Below, in pieces: positions 54,101 through 62,514 of a stretch of 64,000 nucleotides of DNA. Position 1 is the first letter of the stretch, and each line of letters starts with the position of its first letter. This DNA is from Escarpia spicata (Eukaryota > Annelida > Polychaeta > Sabellida > Siboglinidae): NCBI GenBank assembly GCA_963995525.1, contig OZ023212.1, positions 14,423,508 through 14,487,507 on the forward strand, given 5' to 3'. The translations under genes and the position numbers were made by a program. A model generated the notes under the pieces. It saw only the letters and a list, made by a program, of their open reading frames with translations, was not told the origin of the DNA and searched no databases.

Positions 54101-57100
54101 GCACCCACAGAAGACCAAGGGAAACGACAATAAGAGGATTAGAACACGAGAGTCGGATGCTGTAACTAGTGCACTACCTCACCCACAGAGGAGCAATGGA
54201 AACGACAACAAGAGGATTAGAACACGAGAGTCGGATGCTGCAACTAGTATACTACCGCACCCACAGAGGAGCAAGGGAAACGACAACAAGAGGATTAGAC
54301 CACGAGAGTCGGATGCTGTAACTAATACACTACCGCAACCACAGAGCAGCAAGGGAAACGACAACAAGAGGATTAGAACACGAGAGTCGGATGCTGCAAC
54401 TAGTATACTACCGCACCCACAGAGGAGCAAGGGAAACGACAACAAGAGGATTATACCACGAGAGTCGGATGCTGTAACTAATACACTACCGCAACCACAG
54501 AGCAGCAAGGGAAACGACAACAAGAGGATTAGAACACGAGAGTCGGATGCTGCAACTAGTATACTACCGCACCCACAGAGTAGCAAGGGAAACGACAACA
54601 AGAGGATTAGACCACGAGAGTCGGATGCTGTAACTAATACACTACCGCAACCACAGAGCAGCAAGGGAAACGACAACAAGAGGATTAGAAAACGAGAGTC
54701 GGATGCTGCAACTAGTATACTACCGCACCCACATAGTAGCAAGGGAAACGACAACAAGAGGATTAGACCACGAGAGTCGGATGCTGTAACTAATACACTA
54801 CCGCAACCACAGAGCAGCAAGGGAAACGACAACAAGAGGATTAGAAAACGAGAGTCGGATGCTGCAACTAGTATACTACCGCACCCACATAGTAGCAAGA
54901 ACAAAAACGTGGATATCTTCTCAATGTGAGTACGTATGTGGGCACTTGTGGTTTGTCCACTCTCGTCCCGACAGTTTCCAATCCACTAGTTATATTCACA
55001 TTTTCCGTGACATTTTGGAACAGTGTTAAAGAGATATATTCACATCAATTCAGCCGAAATTGACTCAATGGAGACGAGGTAGAAATATGAAAAGGATGAA
55101 TGTTGCAGCTGAGAATATGGGTGAAAATGTTATGAGATGGGACAAGAAATGTGTAGTACTCCACCAAGTATGATCTACACTGTCGTGAGTATGTGAACAT
55201 ATTCAATTTTCTCACATCAATGAACGAATGCCATTACCGAAACACGAAAGATATAACCAAACTATCTAAACTATCTAAGCTGACTTTATAACCAACCTTG
55301 CGTGGCGTTGTTGGAGTTACAGGACGAGATTCGCTTATAGTCGAACGCAGCGCCCTCCATCGGATACTGCGAGTCGGCGCATCCACAGCGCTCGATGACG
55401 TGGCGCTGGTAACATGTGGCGTAGCAAGCCTGAGAAACAGGTTGATAACATTCATGTATACATATAACCACTAGCGGATCTTCAACCACCGGCGATGTTC
55501 GGTGTCCCCGCTAGTCGAATGACTTTACCAAACACTGACTGAACTTAGTCTAAGTTTCCAATTACACGTTTTGCTGCGGCATAACTATGAATTTCATTTC
55601 ACGTAACGTTTACTAACTTATTTATTATCCAACTATGTTCATCGTAATGAAATGTTCTTTAGTATTAAATTATGTTTAGTGTTTTAGTAATGCCATGTTG
55701 TGAGATAGATATGCCTCTCCAACACAATTCTGCAAGACACTGTGTTACAGGGGATGGAGTATGCGAAGCAGATAGAGGACGGGTTTGTATGCAAAGCAGC
55801 TTGTCATTAACAACTCCACGATTAGCATAGAATTTGGAGCGGATGGTTCTCCACTTTGTTCCCGACAACGAAGTCGAAAACCACCACAAGTGAATACACG
55901 TGTAGTTGAGATAATAGTAACTGTTACTGTTTTTTTTAATTCACTTAATGTGTGCTAGATTCCTGGCGACGTACCGAGACGCTGTATCCGACAGGATAGA
56001 CCTCCTCGAAGACGCTCCTCTTGATGTTCCGTTCCGTTGTGTCCGTGCAGTTGCCGTACGGCTCAGGCAGACGAACAACATTCAACTACAATGGAGAACA
56101 AGGCATTGCTTTATAAACAATAAATCAATTTGAGGCATTGCCCAATCCTTTCGACACTTTTGATTTGTTCCTATACAAAGTTACGAACATAGTGCATTTT
56201 ATTGGGTATCCATATAGCAGAGTCTTGAGTAGAAGAGTTTAAGTTATACATAGTGTGTGTGTGTGTGTATGTGTGTTTGTGTGTGCGTGTGCGTGCGTGC
56301 GTGCGTGCGCGTATGTGTATTTGTTTACCTTGATGACGTTATAATAGACATATGGTACACTTGCTTCACCTGACGAATGCACTTGTGCGTGCATGTTTGT
56401 GAGTGTGTATGTTTTATGACGAGAACACGATATATAATAATATAATAATATTCATTCACCTGCCGAATACCAATGATTGTCATCTGCCCGGGGGAGATCA
56501 ACACTCCTTCGTCCTTCGGGAAGGGCATCCGGTCCTGAGGGTGGACGACTATCCTGGCCCCGGCCGGACCTCCCATGTCCTTAATGTAATCGTACTGGCC
56601 GATGTTGAGAGTAAGGCTCAAACCTACAATAAGGGAATGTTCTTCTACAAAAACCTGTGGCGTATTTAATAAATAAATTTGGCATAACAGTGTTCTACAA
56701 CTGACGTGCTGTTCCACATACATTACTAAGTTGAAGTGATTCTCTTTACGTTAAATCTTACCTCCTCATTAGATTACTGGTTTAGGTGGGCAGTCTTTTG
56801 TTCCTCTCCTGCTGTTCTCACCAAAGTTTTTTCAAAGTGAACTAGATATTTTCTAAATATGCTAGACAAGAGAGACACGAGGATAACTACCGTATGATGT
56901 TCCGGCTCTCTGCTGCACCAGAGGAGATTGAGTCTTGTTCCAGTTCGAGTTGAAGATGTAGCAGTTGCCGTGTTGGGTGTCGTAGAACGAAGAGAACTCA
57001 CTGCAGACATAAGTCAGGTAATTGAGCTATGCGTGGAAGATCGTCAATACGTCTGTATTATTTAGGTTATTCCGTACTGCCATTATAACGACGACTGTGA

Positions 57101-58238
57101 GAGTGTCGTGACACGCGTGTGTCCGTGTGTGATATTTAACAGCAAAGTCGGTTTATGGAAACAGTCAATATTAGGAATTAATGGTTATGGTTAATTATGC
57201 AAATGTAAATAAAATGATTTAGTTTAATTGCATTATCTCGGGTGGCTACTGTTTGAAGCATGTATCATATAACATTACTTGTTCACAATAAAAACAAAAA
57301 TAATCAGTGCACGAACACACGTAAGCAGGCCACCCCCACACCATGCATACACATTCGTGTCTAACGTGTCTAACTTAGGCGCACAACTTAATTTACATAC
57401 GGAAAACCAGAAACAAAGTAATTACCCCAAGAGTATTTATTATATATTATAGTTATCTCAAAAATACCGATGCTGCAGGTTTTACAAACTCTAGCTTCCA
57501 GAGTGTACAAAGCAAGGGAAACAAGTATGCCCATGTACCTCATGTCGCACTTAGAGCCGGCGAACTCGCAGTCGAGAATAAGTTCCAGCGCCGAGTAGCC
57601 CATCGTTTGTTTACTGCTGATTGGCAGATCCGCCACCACCTCCAGTATCCGGTTCGTCTTGACGAATTCCTTCGTCAGTGGCAGACGTATCGGGTATAAC
57701 CTCTTGTCTGCAGCTTCTACAATACGTGTTGTAGTCGTTGTAACCGTAGTTGTTGTGGTCTTCTCAACAGTAGTCGGCAACTCCGTTGTAGTTTCTTCAG
57801 GAATTGTCGTTGGTACCACTGTAGTTGTTTCTACTTGGGTTGTCGTTGGTACCACTGTAGTTGTTTCTACTTGGGTTGTCGTTGGTACCACTGTAGTTGT
57901 TTTTTCTTGGGTTGTCGTTGGTACCACTGTAGTTGTTTTTTCTTGAGTTGTCGTTGGTACCACTGTAGTTGTTTCTACTTGGGTTTTCGTTGGTACCACT
58001 GTAGTTGTTTTTTCTTGAGTTGTCGTTGGTACCACTGTAGTTTTTTCTTTCTGGGTTGTCGTTGGTACCACTGTAGTTGTTTCTTTCTGGGTTGTCGTTG
58101 GTACCACTGTAGTTGTTTCTTCTTGGGTTGTTGTTGGTACCAATGTAGTTGTTTCTTCTTGGGTTGTTGTTGGTACCAATGTAGTTGTTTCTTCTTGGGT
58201 TGTTGCTGCCATGGTAGTTGTTCTGTCGTCGTCAGTGA
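47846..58238 (-). CDS. DEG/ENaC-family sodium channel (FaNaC/ASIC-like), nine exons in window, 5' end incomplete
   Basis: Exons in transcript order are 57,539-58,238; 56,891-57,000; 56,460-56,623; 55,975-56,085; 55,297-55,429; 50,689-50,761; 49,573-49,630; 48,674-48,820; 47,846-48,115. All introns are GT-AG, every junction keeps frame, and after the first split codon they give 588 codons including the stop. The family forms trimeric amiloride-sensitive cation channels in the plasma membrane, with two membrane segments and a large cysteine-rich ectodomain. Visible family marks are L-I-L-D-C-E-F, G-N-C-Y-I-F-N, A-G-A-R, L-P-E-P-Y-G-N-C, C-Y-x-x-C, R-C-G-C, C-P-L-P-C, S-I-W-P-S and D-I-G-G-I-L-G-L-W-I-G-C-S. 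TM1 and the cytoplasmic N-terminus are not in these exons. The ligand cannot be told from sequence; FMRFamide-gated, acid-sensing and degenerin types are all possible. Confidence 0.9.
48225..48365 (+). repeat. SINE-like element, + orientation, intronic
   Basis: Ends with TAAAACACTTTGAGCAG and GGTACTGCGCTATATAAG, a tail seen in many invertebrate and fish retroposons. A related copy lies in the opposite orientation at about 50,785-50,905, sharing the GTTC-ATTGAAC-GGTCTGCCA and TAAACTGTAAAAC segments. Lies in the intron between the last two channel exons. Confidence 0.6.
48674..48820 (-). CDS. Channel exon 8 (palm, pre-TM2)
   Basis: 49 codons, phase 0 at both ends, after CTATTCCAG and before GTAAGA. 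Carries L-L-K-V-K-V-Y-F-E-E-F-N-Y-E and E-E-T-P-A-Y-S, the conserved strand and loop leading into TM2. Confidence 0.94.
48821..49572 (-). other. Channel intron between exons 7 and 8
   Basis: No further feature recognised. A + strand open frame of 119 codons at 48,984-49,343 has no domain signal and I regard it as chance. Confidence 0.6.
49573..49630 (-). CDS. Channel exon 7, 58 bp (S-x-W-P-S block)
   Basis: This very short exon was found because exons 6 and 8 do not join in frame. It lies after TCTCTACAG and before GTGATG and encodes 19 codons: E-T-A-Y-T-Y-Q-T, then S-S-I-W-P-S, then D-A-H-K. This matches the known tyrosine and W-P-S positions after the last cysteine block and restores phase on both sides. 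Confidence 0.9.
49631..50261 (-). other. Channel intron between exons 6 and 7, proximal part
   Basis: AT-rich, with no repeat or gene recognised. The LINE fragment follows at 50,262. Confidence 0.6.
50262..50640 (+). mobile_element. LINE ORF2 C-terminal end and 3' tail
   Basis: The + strand translation gives D-H-I-T-N-D-E-I-R-K-I-I, then D-L-L-T-T-V-K-K-R-K-L-R-W-Y-G-H-V, S-G-L-T-K and W-T-G-K-T-F, then N-R-E-D-W-R-R-L-V at the end. This is the conserved carboxy-terminus of a widespread invertebrate non-LTR retrotransposon family. One frame change is needed near 50,430. It ends in a stop and a GTAAGTAAGTAAG tail. Only the 3' end is present. It is inserted in the intron just downstream of channel exon 6 and oriented opposite to the gene. 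Confidence 0.82.
50689..50761 (-). CDS. Channel exon 6 (C-x-C-P-x-P-C block)
   Basis: 73 bp, bounded by TTCTTCAG and GTGAGT. Encodes D-Y-A-Y-N-R-L-E-C-D-C-P-L-P-C, the last conserved cysteine block of the ectodomain. Separated from exon 5 by a 4.5-kb intron filled by the 78-bp minisatellite. Entry and exit phases both fit the neighbouring exons. Confidence 0.92.
50785..50905 (-). repeat. SINE-like element, minus orientation, intronic
   Basis: The reverse complement resembles 48,225-48,330 over about 90 bp at roughly three of four positions, including GTTCAACTGAACGGGTCTGCC and TAAAACGCTCTGAGCA. It lacks the full GCGCTATATAAG tail. Confidence 0.5.
51000..54899. repeat. Minisatellite, 78-bp unit, ~50 copies, intronic
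   Basis: A 78-bp unit repeats about 50 times in the intron between channel exons 5 and 6. Two main variants differ at the core: GGAATCGAACCCG, mostly 51,000-52,200, and GGATTAGAACACG, mostly later. Higher-order patterns exist: a 312-bp (four-unit) repeat with GAGGGTCGG at about 52,510 and 52,822, an 858-bp (eleven-unit) repeat with AGAGGATTAGAATACG at 53,041 and 53,899, and an alternating two-unit (156-bp) pattern at about 54,240-54,899. Since 78 is 26 codons, long open frames on both strands (up to 496 codons) are repeat artefacts. Confidence 0.96.
54900..55296 (-). other. Channel intron, sequence between minisatellite and exon 5
   Basis: No feature seen. Confidence 0.6.
55297..55429 (-). 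CDS. Channel exon 5 (cysteine-rich thumb)
   Basis: 44 codons plus one base, after TTTCTCAG and before GTTGGT. Begins A-C-Y-A-T-C-Y-Q-R and continues to I-E-R-C-G-C-A-D and a final S-C. The C-x-x-x-C and C-x-C cysteines are typical for the disulphide ladder of the thumb domain. Confidence 0.93.
55430..55974 (-). other. Channel intron between exons 4 and 5
   Basis: No repeat or gene recognised. Confidence 0.6.
55975..56085 (-). CDS. Channel exon 4 (L-P-E-P-Y-G-N-C block)
   Basis: Exactly 37 codons in phase 0 on both sides, after TTGTAG and before GTACGT. Carries R-L-P-E-P-Y-G-N-C-T-D, the conserved segment that precedes the cysteine-rich wrist/thumb region, and ends in V-G-Y-S-V-S. Confidence 0.93.
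56249..56325. repeat. (GT)n microsatellite, interrupted
   Basis: GT dinucleotides with GTGC and GTAT interruptions in the intron between channel exons 3 and 4. Confidence 0.93.
56460..56623 (-). CDS. Channel exon 3 (ectodomain beta-sheet core)
   Basis: 54 full codons, from L-S-L-T-L-N-I through D-Y-I, A-G-A-R-I-V-V-H, M-P-F-P-K-D-E-G and I-S-P-G-Q to G-I-R-Q, then GTGAAT. The A-G-A-R/V-x-H-x-Q and P-F-P-x-D-E-G blocks are diagnostic for DEG/ENaC channels. Confidence 0.93.
56891..57000 (-). CDS. Channel exon 2 (ectodomain, G-N-C-Y block)
   Basis: Preceded by CTTATGTCTGCAG and followed by GTAGTT. Encodes 36 full codons from E-F-S-S-F-Y-D through Q-H-G-N-C-Y-I-F-N to A-G-T-S-Y. The split Ser with exon 1 restores K-C-D-M-S-E-F, as expected in the family. 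Contains N-x-T/S-type glycosylation sequons. Confidence 0.92.
57001..57538 (-). other. Channel intron between exons 1 and 2
   Basis: No repeat or gene recognised. Confidence 0.6.
57539..58238 (-). CDS. Channel exon 1 of window: Thr-rich mucin-like stretch plus start of ectodomain
   Basis: 700 bp, entered after TTCGTTACAG with two bases completing a codon, and left at AG|GTACAT in phase 2. The first ~160 residues are Thr-rich, with about 12 units on the pattern P-T-T-T-Q-E-E-T-T-T-V-V, a likely O-glycosylated stalk. The same frame then passes without a break into R-L-Y-P-I-R-L-P-L, and Y-S-A-L-E-L-I-L-D-C-E-F-A-G-S-K-C-D-M, the first conserved DEG/ENaC ectodomain block. An ATG at 58,212 in a strong ACCATGG context is the ninth codon. 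Starting there would give a protein with no TM1, so a further upstream exon is expected. Confidence 0.85.
57775..58210 (-). repeat. Coding minisatellite, 36-bp unit, ~12 copies
   Basis: The unit GTTGTCGTTGGTACCACTG plus 17 further bases (+ strand) repeats every 36 bp and carries a KpnI site. On the minus strand it encodes 12-residue Thr-rich units in the frame of channel exon 1. Variation between units is mostly in the Q-E-E / Q-K-E / Q-V-E positions. The 36-bp period keeps frame, so copy number can change without breaking the gene. Confidence 0.95.
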
Positions 58239-58544
58239 CTGTAACGAACGTTGTCAGTTTAGAAGCGGAGTTATTAATAGGTTTATTTACTTGTACATGT
58301 ATATGATCTTTTTTTCATAGTTGAACATAAAGATTCAACCCACCACACGCCCCGTTGTAGCTAAATGTGTCAAATTTCGAACAGGACAAAACGTCGAACA
58401 TTTTCACACAGAAAATTGGCAGACGAGTGTGTGATGTGCAAACTGATTACAAGCGGAAGGGAAATCGCCAAGTCTGTGATAATCACCGGGGAAATCGCAC
58501 TTCTCTCAGTTGCAAAAAAATGCTTATGAACCGCGTAGTGTAGC
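58239..58544. other. Sequence upstream of channel exon 1
   Basis: On the minus strand the first part looks like intron 3' end (CTAAACTGAC branch-like motif about 20 bp before the acceptor). No TM1-coding exon is visible. Confidence 0.5.
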
Positions 58545-59000
58545 ACCTTGACCAGGGCTTGCTGCCCGAGAGTCAGCGCTGACTTAAGAATGGCCGGGGA
58601 ACCATCGACATGGTGTTTGCAGCCAAGCAGCTTCACGATAAATGCCAAGAACAGAATGTGGACCTCTACACTACCTTCATCGACCTTAATAAGGCATTCG
58701 ACACAGTCTGGCGGGAAGGTTTTTGGAAGATAATGGAGAAATAAGGCTGCCCCGGGGAAATCATCACCATAGTTCGGCAATTCCATCATGGCATGCTTGT
58801 GCGTGCCCATGAATGCGTAAATATGTCTACCTCGTTCTAAGTTACCAATGGAGTTAAGCAAGGATGTGTGATGGCGCCAACTGTCTTTACCATTATATTT
58901 TCTGCTATGCTCAATGACGCCTTTCTAGATAATGCCCCTGGCTAAACAATCAGGTATGGTAGAGAGAGCAAACTGTTCGATCTTAGACGGCCAAAACTAA
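58545..59000 (+). pseudogene. LINE reverse transcriptase fragment (palm)
   Basis: The + strand translation contains G-R-G-T-I-D-M-V-F-A-A, F-I-D-L-N-K-A-F-D-T-V-W (motif A, about 58,675-58,711) and N-G-V-K-Q-G-C-V-M-A-P (motif B, about 58,848-58,880). It ends in K-L-F-D-L-R-R. In-frame stops occur near 58,592, 58,741 and 58,843. Motif C and both ends are missing; Gypsy sequence begins directly after it. Confidence 0.85.
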
Positions 59001-59028
59001 GGTTTAGAACGACGCTGTCAGTGACTTC

Positions 59029-59250
59029 ATGGCGTTGAAGGGCCACTGTGAACCTGTCCCAAACGAAATGGCAGAACCGTTTAAGTTCTGGACGCGTGTA
59101 CAGCGGGAAGACGAAAATATCACGGAGTACAGTTTGGCCATAAAGAAGTTGACAGTGCATGCCAATTTTCCTGACCTCAACCGTTGGTTGAGAGACAGGT
59201 TTGTCACGGGGCTAAACTGCAGTCACGCAACCGTCGTGTTCGTTCCGTGA
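59029..59250 (+). pseudogene. Gypsy gag remnant
   Basis: Residues around F-W-T-R-V-Q-R-E-D-E-N-I-T-E-Y and L-R-D-R-F-V-T-G-L match the conserved part of retrotransposon gag. The CCHC nucleic-acid-binding region expected next is absent, so the protein is truncated. Confidence 0.78.
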
Positions 59251-59288
59251 CTGAGGAGACACCTGAGTAAAAGGATGACCACTTCGCA

Positions 59289-59843
59289 GTGTACAACACG
59301 TACACAATAGATGCGCTGAAGAGCAATGGCATCAGGGTGCCCGTGTGCATTGACGGCACCACGTTTTATATGCAGCTGGACTCAGCAGCAGATGTGTCTC
59401 TGCTGCCCGAGAGTCTATATCGGAAACACTTGAGTCATCTGCCTCAACAGCCGCCGGGCATAGTCCTGAAGACATATGAGAACCAGACAGTTGATCTGGC
59501 GGGTAAAATAACGCTGACTGTGAAATTCTACGATTATGCGGTAAATAACTTGCCGGTGATCAGTGTAAGAGGCACAGACAAATATGCTTTGTTTAGTCTG
59601 CAGTGGCTTAAACATATTCAGTTAAACTGGCAGAAAGCATGCTGCATGAGAGGATCTGTGTCGGATGTTTTAGAAAAACACAATGAAGTTTTCGAGGAGG
59701 GACTGGGTATGCTCAAGGGAACCACTGCGAAGATATATGTCGAGAGCGACCAACCACCCAGGTTTTTCAAACCAAGGCCAGTTCCATATGCACTCAATAA
59801 CAAAATAGAGGAAGAACTGGACAGGTTGGTACAGTCGAAGTGA
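59289..59843 (+). pseudogene. Gypsy aspartic protease and start of reverse transcriptase
   Basis: The protease motif reads L-D-S-A-A-D-V-S-L (Asp at 59,379), where D-T/S-G-A is usual, so the Gly after the catalytic Asp-Ser is replaced. Further on come P-P-R-F-F-K-P-R-P-V-P-Y and the E-E-L-D-R-L segment that opens the reverse transcriptase, followed by a stop at 59,841-59,843. Confidence 0.82.
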
Positions 59844-60479
59844 CTGAGCCAGTGCGTTACTGCAATTGGACTACCCGATTGAACCATCCTCAAAGTTGAC
59901 GGCAAGGTCCGGGTCTGCGGAGACTACAAACTGACGATGAACAGAGCGTCACATTTAGAACAGTACCCAATTCCAACACTGAATGACCTGTGTGAGAAAC
60001 TGACAGGTGGTAAACAGTTCAGCAAATTGGACCTGAGTCACGCCTATTCTCAACTTCTACTGGATGGGAAGTCAAAGGAATATGTCACAGTGAATACTCA
60101 CAAAGAATTGCTTCATTACAATCGACTGCCTTATGGCATCAGTTCGTCACCAGCTATTTTCCAGAGGACAATAGAAAACATCTTGCAGGGCATACCGCAT
60201 GTCGCTGTATACTTAGATGACACCACCATGACTGGTCCGACGAAGACGCAAAACCTGGAAACGCTTGACCTGGTTTGGGGAAGACTAGAAGATGCGGGGT
60301 TGCGGCGCAAGAGAGAGAAATGTACATTCCTCGCAGACCAGGTTGTGTACTTGGGCCACACCATTGACCAACATGGGCTGCGCCCGGTACAAGATAAGGT
60401 GGAGGTAATTCAGAAGGCGAGAGATCCAGAGAATGTGCAGGAACTTCAAGCATGCCTGGGTTTACTAAACTACTACTAG
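59844..60479 (+). pseudogene. Gypsy reverse transcriptase core
   Basis: After the stop the frame continues through V-C-G-D-Y-K, then Y-P-I-P-T, F-S-K-L-D-L-S-H-A-Y (motif A), L-P-Y-G-I-S-S-S-P-A-I-F-Q (motif B) and V-Y-L-D-D (motif C, 60,207-60,221), to Y-L-G-H-T-I. It ends at a stop in 60,477-60,479. The polymerase residues are still present, but the open frame is only a part of the original polyprotein. Confidence 0.9.
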
Positions 60480-60800
60480 CGCCACTGCACAAGTTACTAT
60501 GCAAGGGAAAAAGTGGTTCTGGGGACCACAACAGCAGCAGAGCTTCCAAAGAGCGAAGGAACTCCTCCTGTCAGCGGAAGTGTTGGCGCACTATGATCCG
60601 ACTAAGCAAATACTGCTTCAGTGCGATGAGTCGAACTACGGATTCGTCGCAGTGCTCTCGCACATAATGGAAGAGGGCACCGAGCGTCCCGTGGGATTTG
60701 CATCACGTCGCAGCTCGACAAGGAGGGGGCCGCAATAATGTTTGCGCTGAAGAAATCCCACAAGCAGCTCTATGGTTTAGTTAAGTATGCAAGACGGTTG
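60480..60800 (+). pseudogene. Gypsy RNase H remnant
   Basis: In shifted frames, L-L-L-S-A-E-V-L-A-H-Y-D, Q-C-D-E-S-N-Y-G and R-P-V-G-F-A-S-R match the tether and first part of RNase H. The remainder is deleted or scrambled. Confidence 0.78.
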
Positions 60801-60959
60801 TGTCTTGTGGGGTGCCAAAGTGGTGGTTCCGCCACAATGCTGACAAGAAGTGTTCCACGAGTTTCATATCGCACGCAGTTATGTTTGGTGGCCAGCCATG
60901 GTTAGAGAGCTGTAAGAAATGGTTCAGAAGTGTGACATAGGCCAATTGCATAACAAATC

Positions 60960-61641
60960 ACCACCCACTGCTCCACTACATCCTTGGGAGTGGCCTGAAA
61001 AGCCATGAACTCGTAGCCACATCGATTATGCTGGACCGCTTCTCGGTAAGATGTTGCTAGTAGCAGTGGATTCTACTTCCAAGCGGATCGAGACACATAT
61101 CATGAGCTCAACAAGATCGACGGCAAAAGTTGGTAAACTGAGGGAGATCTTTGCACATAATAGATTGCCGAAAGTGTTGGTTTCGGATAATGCACCGAAT
61201 TTCACCAGTGAAGAGTTTGAGACCTTCATGAGGAAGAATGGAGTTGTCCACATAATGTCCGCTCCATACCATCCTGCCTCAAATGGCCTGGCAGAAAGGG
61301 CAATAGACACCGTGAAATCGGGTATCGTCAAAACGGCGGGAGAAAACGTTGAAACAGAGTTAGAGGGATTCTTGTTCGACCCTCGCCGAACTCACCAGTC
61401 GACAACCGGAAAGTGGCCAATGGAAGTGTGTAATCAGTGGAAGATGAGATATAGGCTAGATCTCCTTCATCCAAGCCTACAAGGGAAGGTTCAGAAGAAG
61501 ATGAAAGAGACAAACAACTGTAAGACACACGAGAGAAAGCTTACTCCAAGAGAACGTGTGTATGTCAAGAACTTTGGTCCCGGACTAAAAGGGTTGATCG
61601 GAACGATCGTTCGAGTTATCGGTCCTTGTCATGCGCTGTAG
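60960..61641 (+). pseudogene. Gypsy integrase core
   Basis: The catalytic triad can be read in one frame: Asp at 61,024 (H-I-D-Y-A-G-P), Asp at 61,186 (S-D-N-A-P) and Glu at 61,294 (L-A-E-R-A), with 35 residues between the last two, the D,D-35-E pattern. A C-terminal basic region with P-R-E-R-V-Y-V-K follows, ending at a stop in 61,639-61,641. An upstream stop near 60,999 and the missing zinc-binding part show that it is inactive as part of pol. Confidence 0.88.
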
Positions 61642-61689
61642 CACTCCATGGCGGAGGAGAGTGTCGTAGACCGCGTCGTGCTGATAGCG

Positions 61690-62412
61690 AGAGGTGGAAG
61701 CCGCTGCATCGTATAACTCCTACAAACCACCCAGTCCAGTGTTACCAAACAGAGAGGTGGAAGCCGCTGCACCGTATAACTCCTACAAACCACCCAGTCC
61801 AGTGTTACCAAACAGAGAGGTGGAAGCCGCTTCACCGTATAACTCCTACAAACCACCCAGTCCAGTGTTACCAAACAGAGAGGTGGAAGCCGCTGCACCG
61901 TATAACTCCTACAAACCACCCAGTCCAGTGTTACCAAACAGAGAGGTGGAAGCCGCTGCACCGTATAACTCCTACAAACCACCCAGTCCAGTGTAACCAA
62001 ACAGTGAGGTGGAAGCCGCTGCACCGTATAACTCCTACAAACCACCCAGTCCAGTGTTACCAAACATAGAGGTGGAAGCCGCTGCACCGTATAACTCCTA
62101 CAAACCACCCAGTCCAGTGTTACCAAACAGAGAGATGGAAGCCGCTGCACCGTATAACTCCTACAAACCACCCAGTCCAGTGTTACCAAACAGTGAGGTG
62201 GAAGCCGCTGCACCGTATAACTCCTACAAACCACCCAGTCCAGTGTTACCAAACATAGAGGTGGAAGCCGCTGCACCGTATAACTCCAACAAACCACCCA
62301 ATCTAGTGTTACCAAACAGTGAGGTGGAAGCAGCTGCACCGTATAAGTCCTACAAACCACCCAGTCTAGTGTTACCAAACAGAGAGGTGGAAGCCGCTGC
62401 ATTGACACCAGG
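61690..62412 (+). repeat. Minisatellite, 63-bp unit, ~11.5 copies
   Basis: A 63-bp unit starting GAGGTGGAAGCCGCTGCACC recurs with exact spacing, for example GTTACCAAAC at 61,741 and 61,804. It encodes 21-residue units containing A-A-P-Y-N-S-Y-K-P-P-S-P-V-L-P-N. The period is a multiple of three, so several frames stay open on both strands. It follows directly after the Gypsy pol C-terminal region and appears to be an expansion of its tail-coding sequence. A non-repeat end of about 35 codons follows, to a stop at about 62,512. Confidence 0.95.
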
Positions 62413-62514
62413 TGCACCTACTGCGAGTGTGTCATCAGAGGCGACGGATGTAGAGCGTGTACCTGATATGTTTATTGTGTCAATTTTGTGTTATATTTTG
62501 GGGTCAAAATAACT

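Larger units (their letters stand above)
59005..61690 (+). mobile_element. Degenerate Ty3/Gypsy retrotransposon
   Basis: Gag, protease, reverse transcriptase, RNase H and integrase occur in this order on the + strand, which is the Ty3/Gypsy arrangement. Deletions remove the zinc-knuckle part of gag (near 59,250) and much of the RNase H-integrase link, and there are stops at 59,843 and 60,477. I could not find LTRs or a primer-binding site, so the ends are uncertain. It lies upstream of channel exon 1, in the opposite orientation to the gene. Confidence 0.88.

Noticed and set aside
51000..54899. True tRNA genes in the 78-bp array
   Set aside because: A and B boxes are too close together, there is no anticodon arm and no acceptor stem pairing that I can see.
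50927..54929. Long frames of up to 496 codons on both strands of the 78-bp array
   Set aside because: The unit is exactly 26 codons, so stop-free frames persist automatically. Leu-rich peptides appear on one strand and Arg/Asp/Ser-rich ones on the other, and the array lies inside an intron.
57835..58320. Cys-rich + strand frame of 161 codons
   Set aside because: It is the antisense shadow of the Thr-rich coding repeat of the channel exon.
58870..58885. Primer-binding-site-like TGGCGCCAACTG before the Gypsy element
   Set aside because: It lies inside the LINE reverse transcriptase frame (V-M-A-P-T) and no LTR precedes it.
61629..62417. 262-codon minus-strand frame across the 63-bp repeat
   Set aside because: The unit is 21 codons and leaves several frames open; this one has no domain and is antisense to the Gypsy tail.
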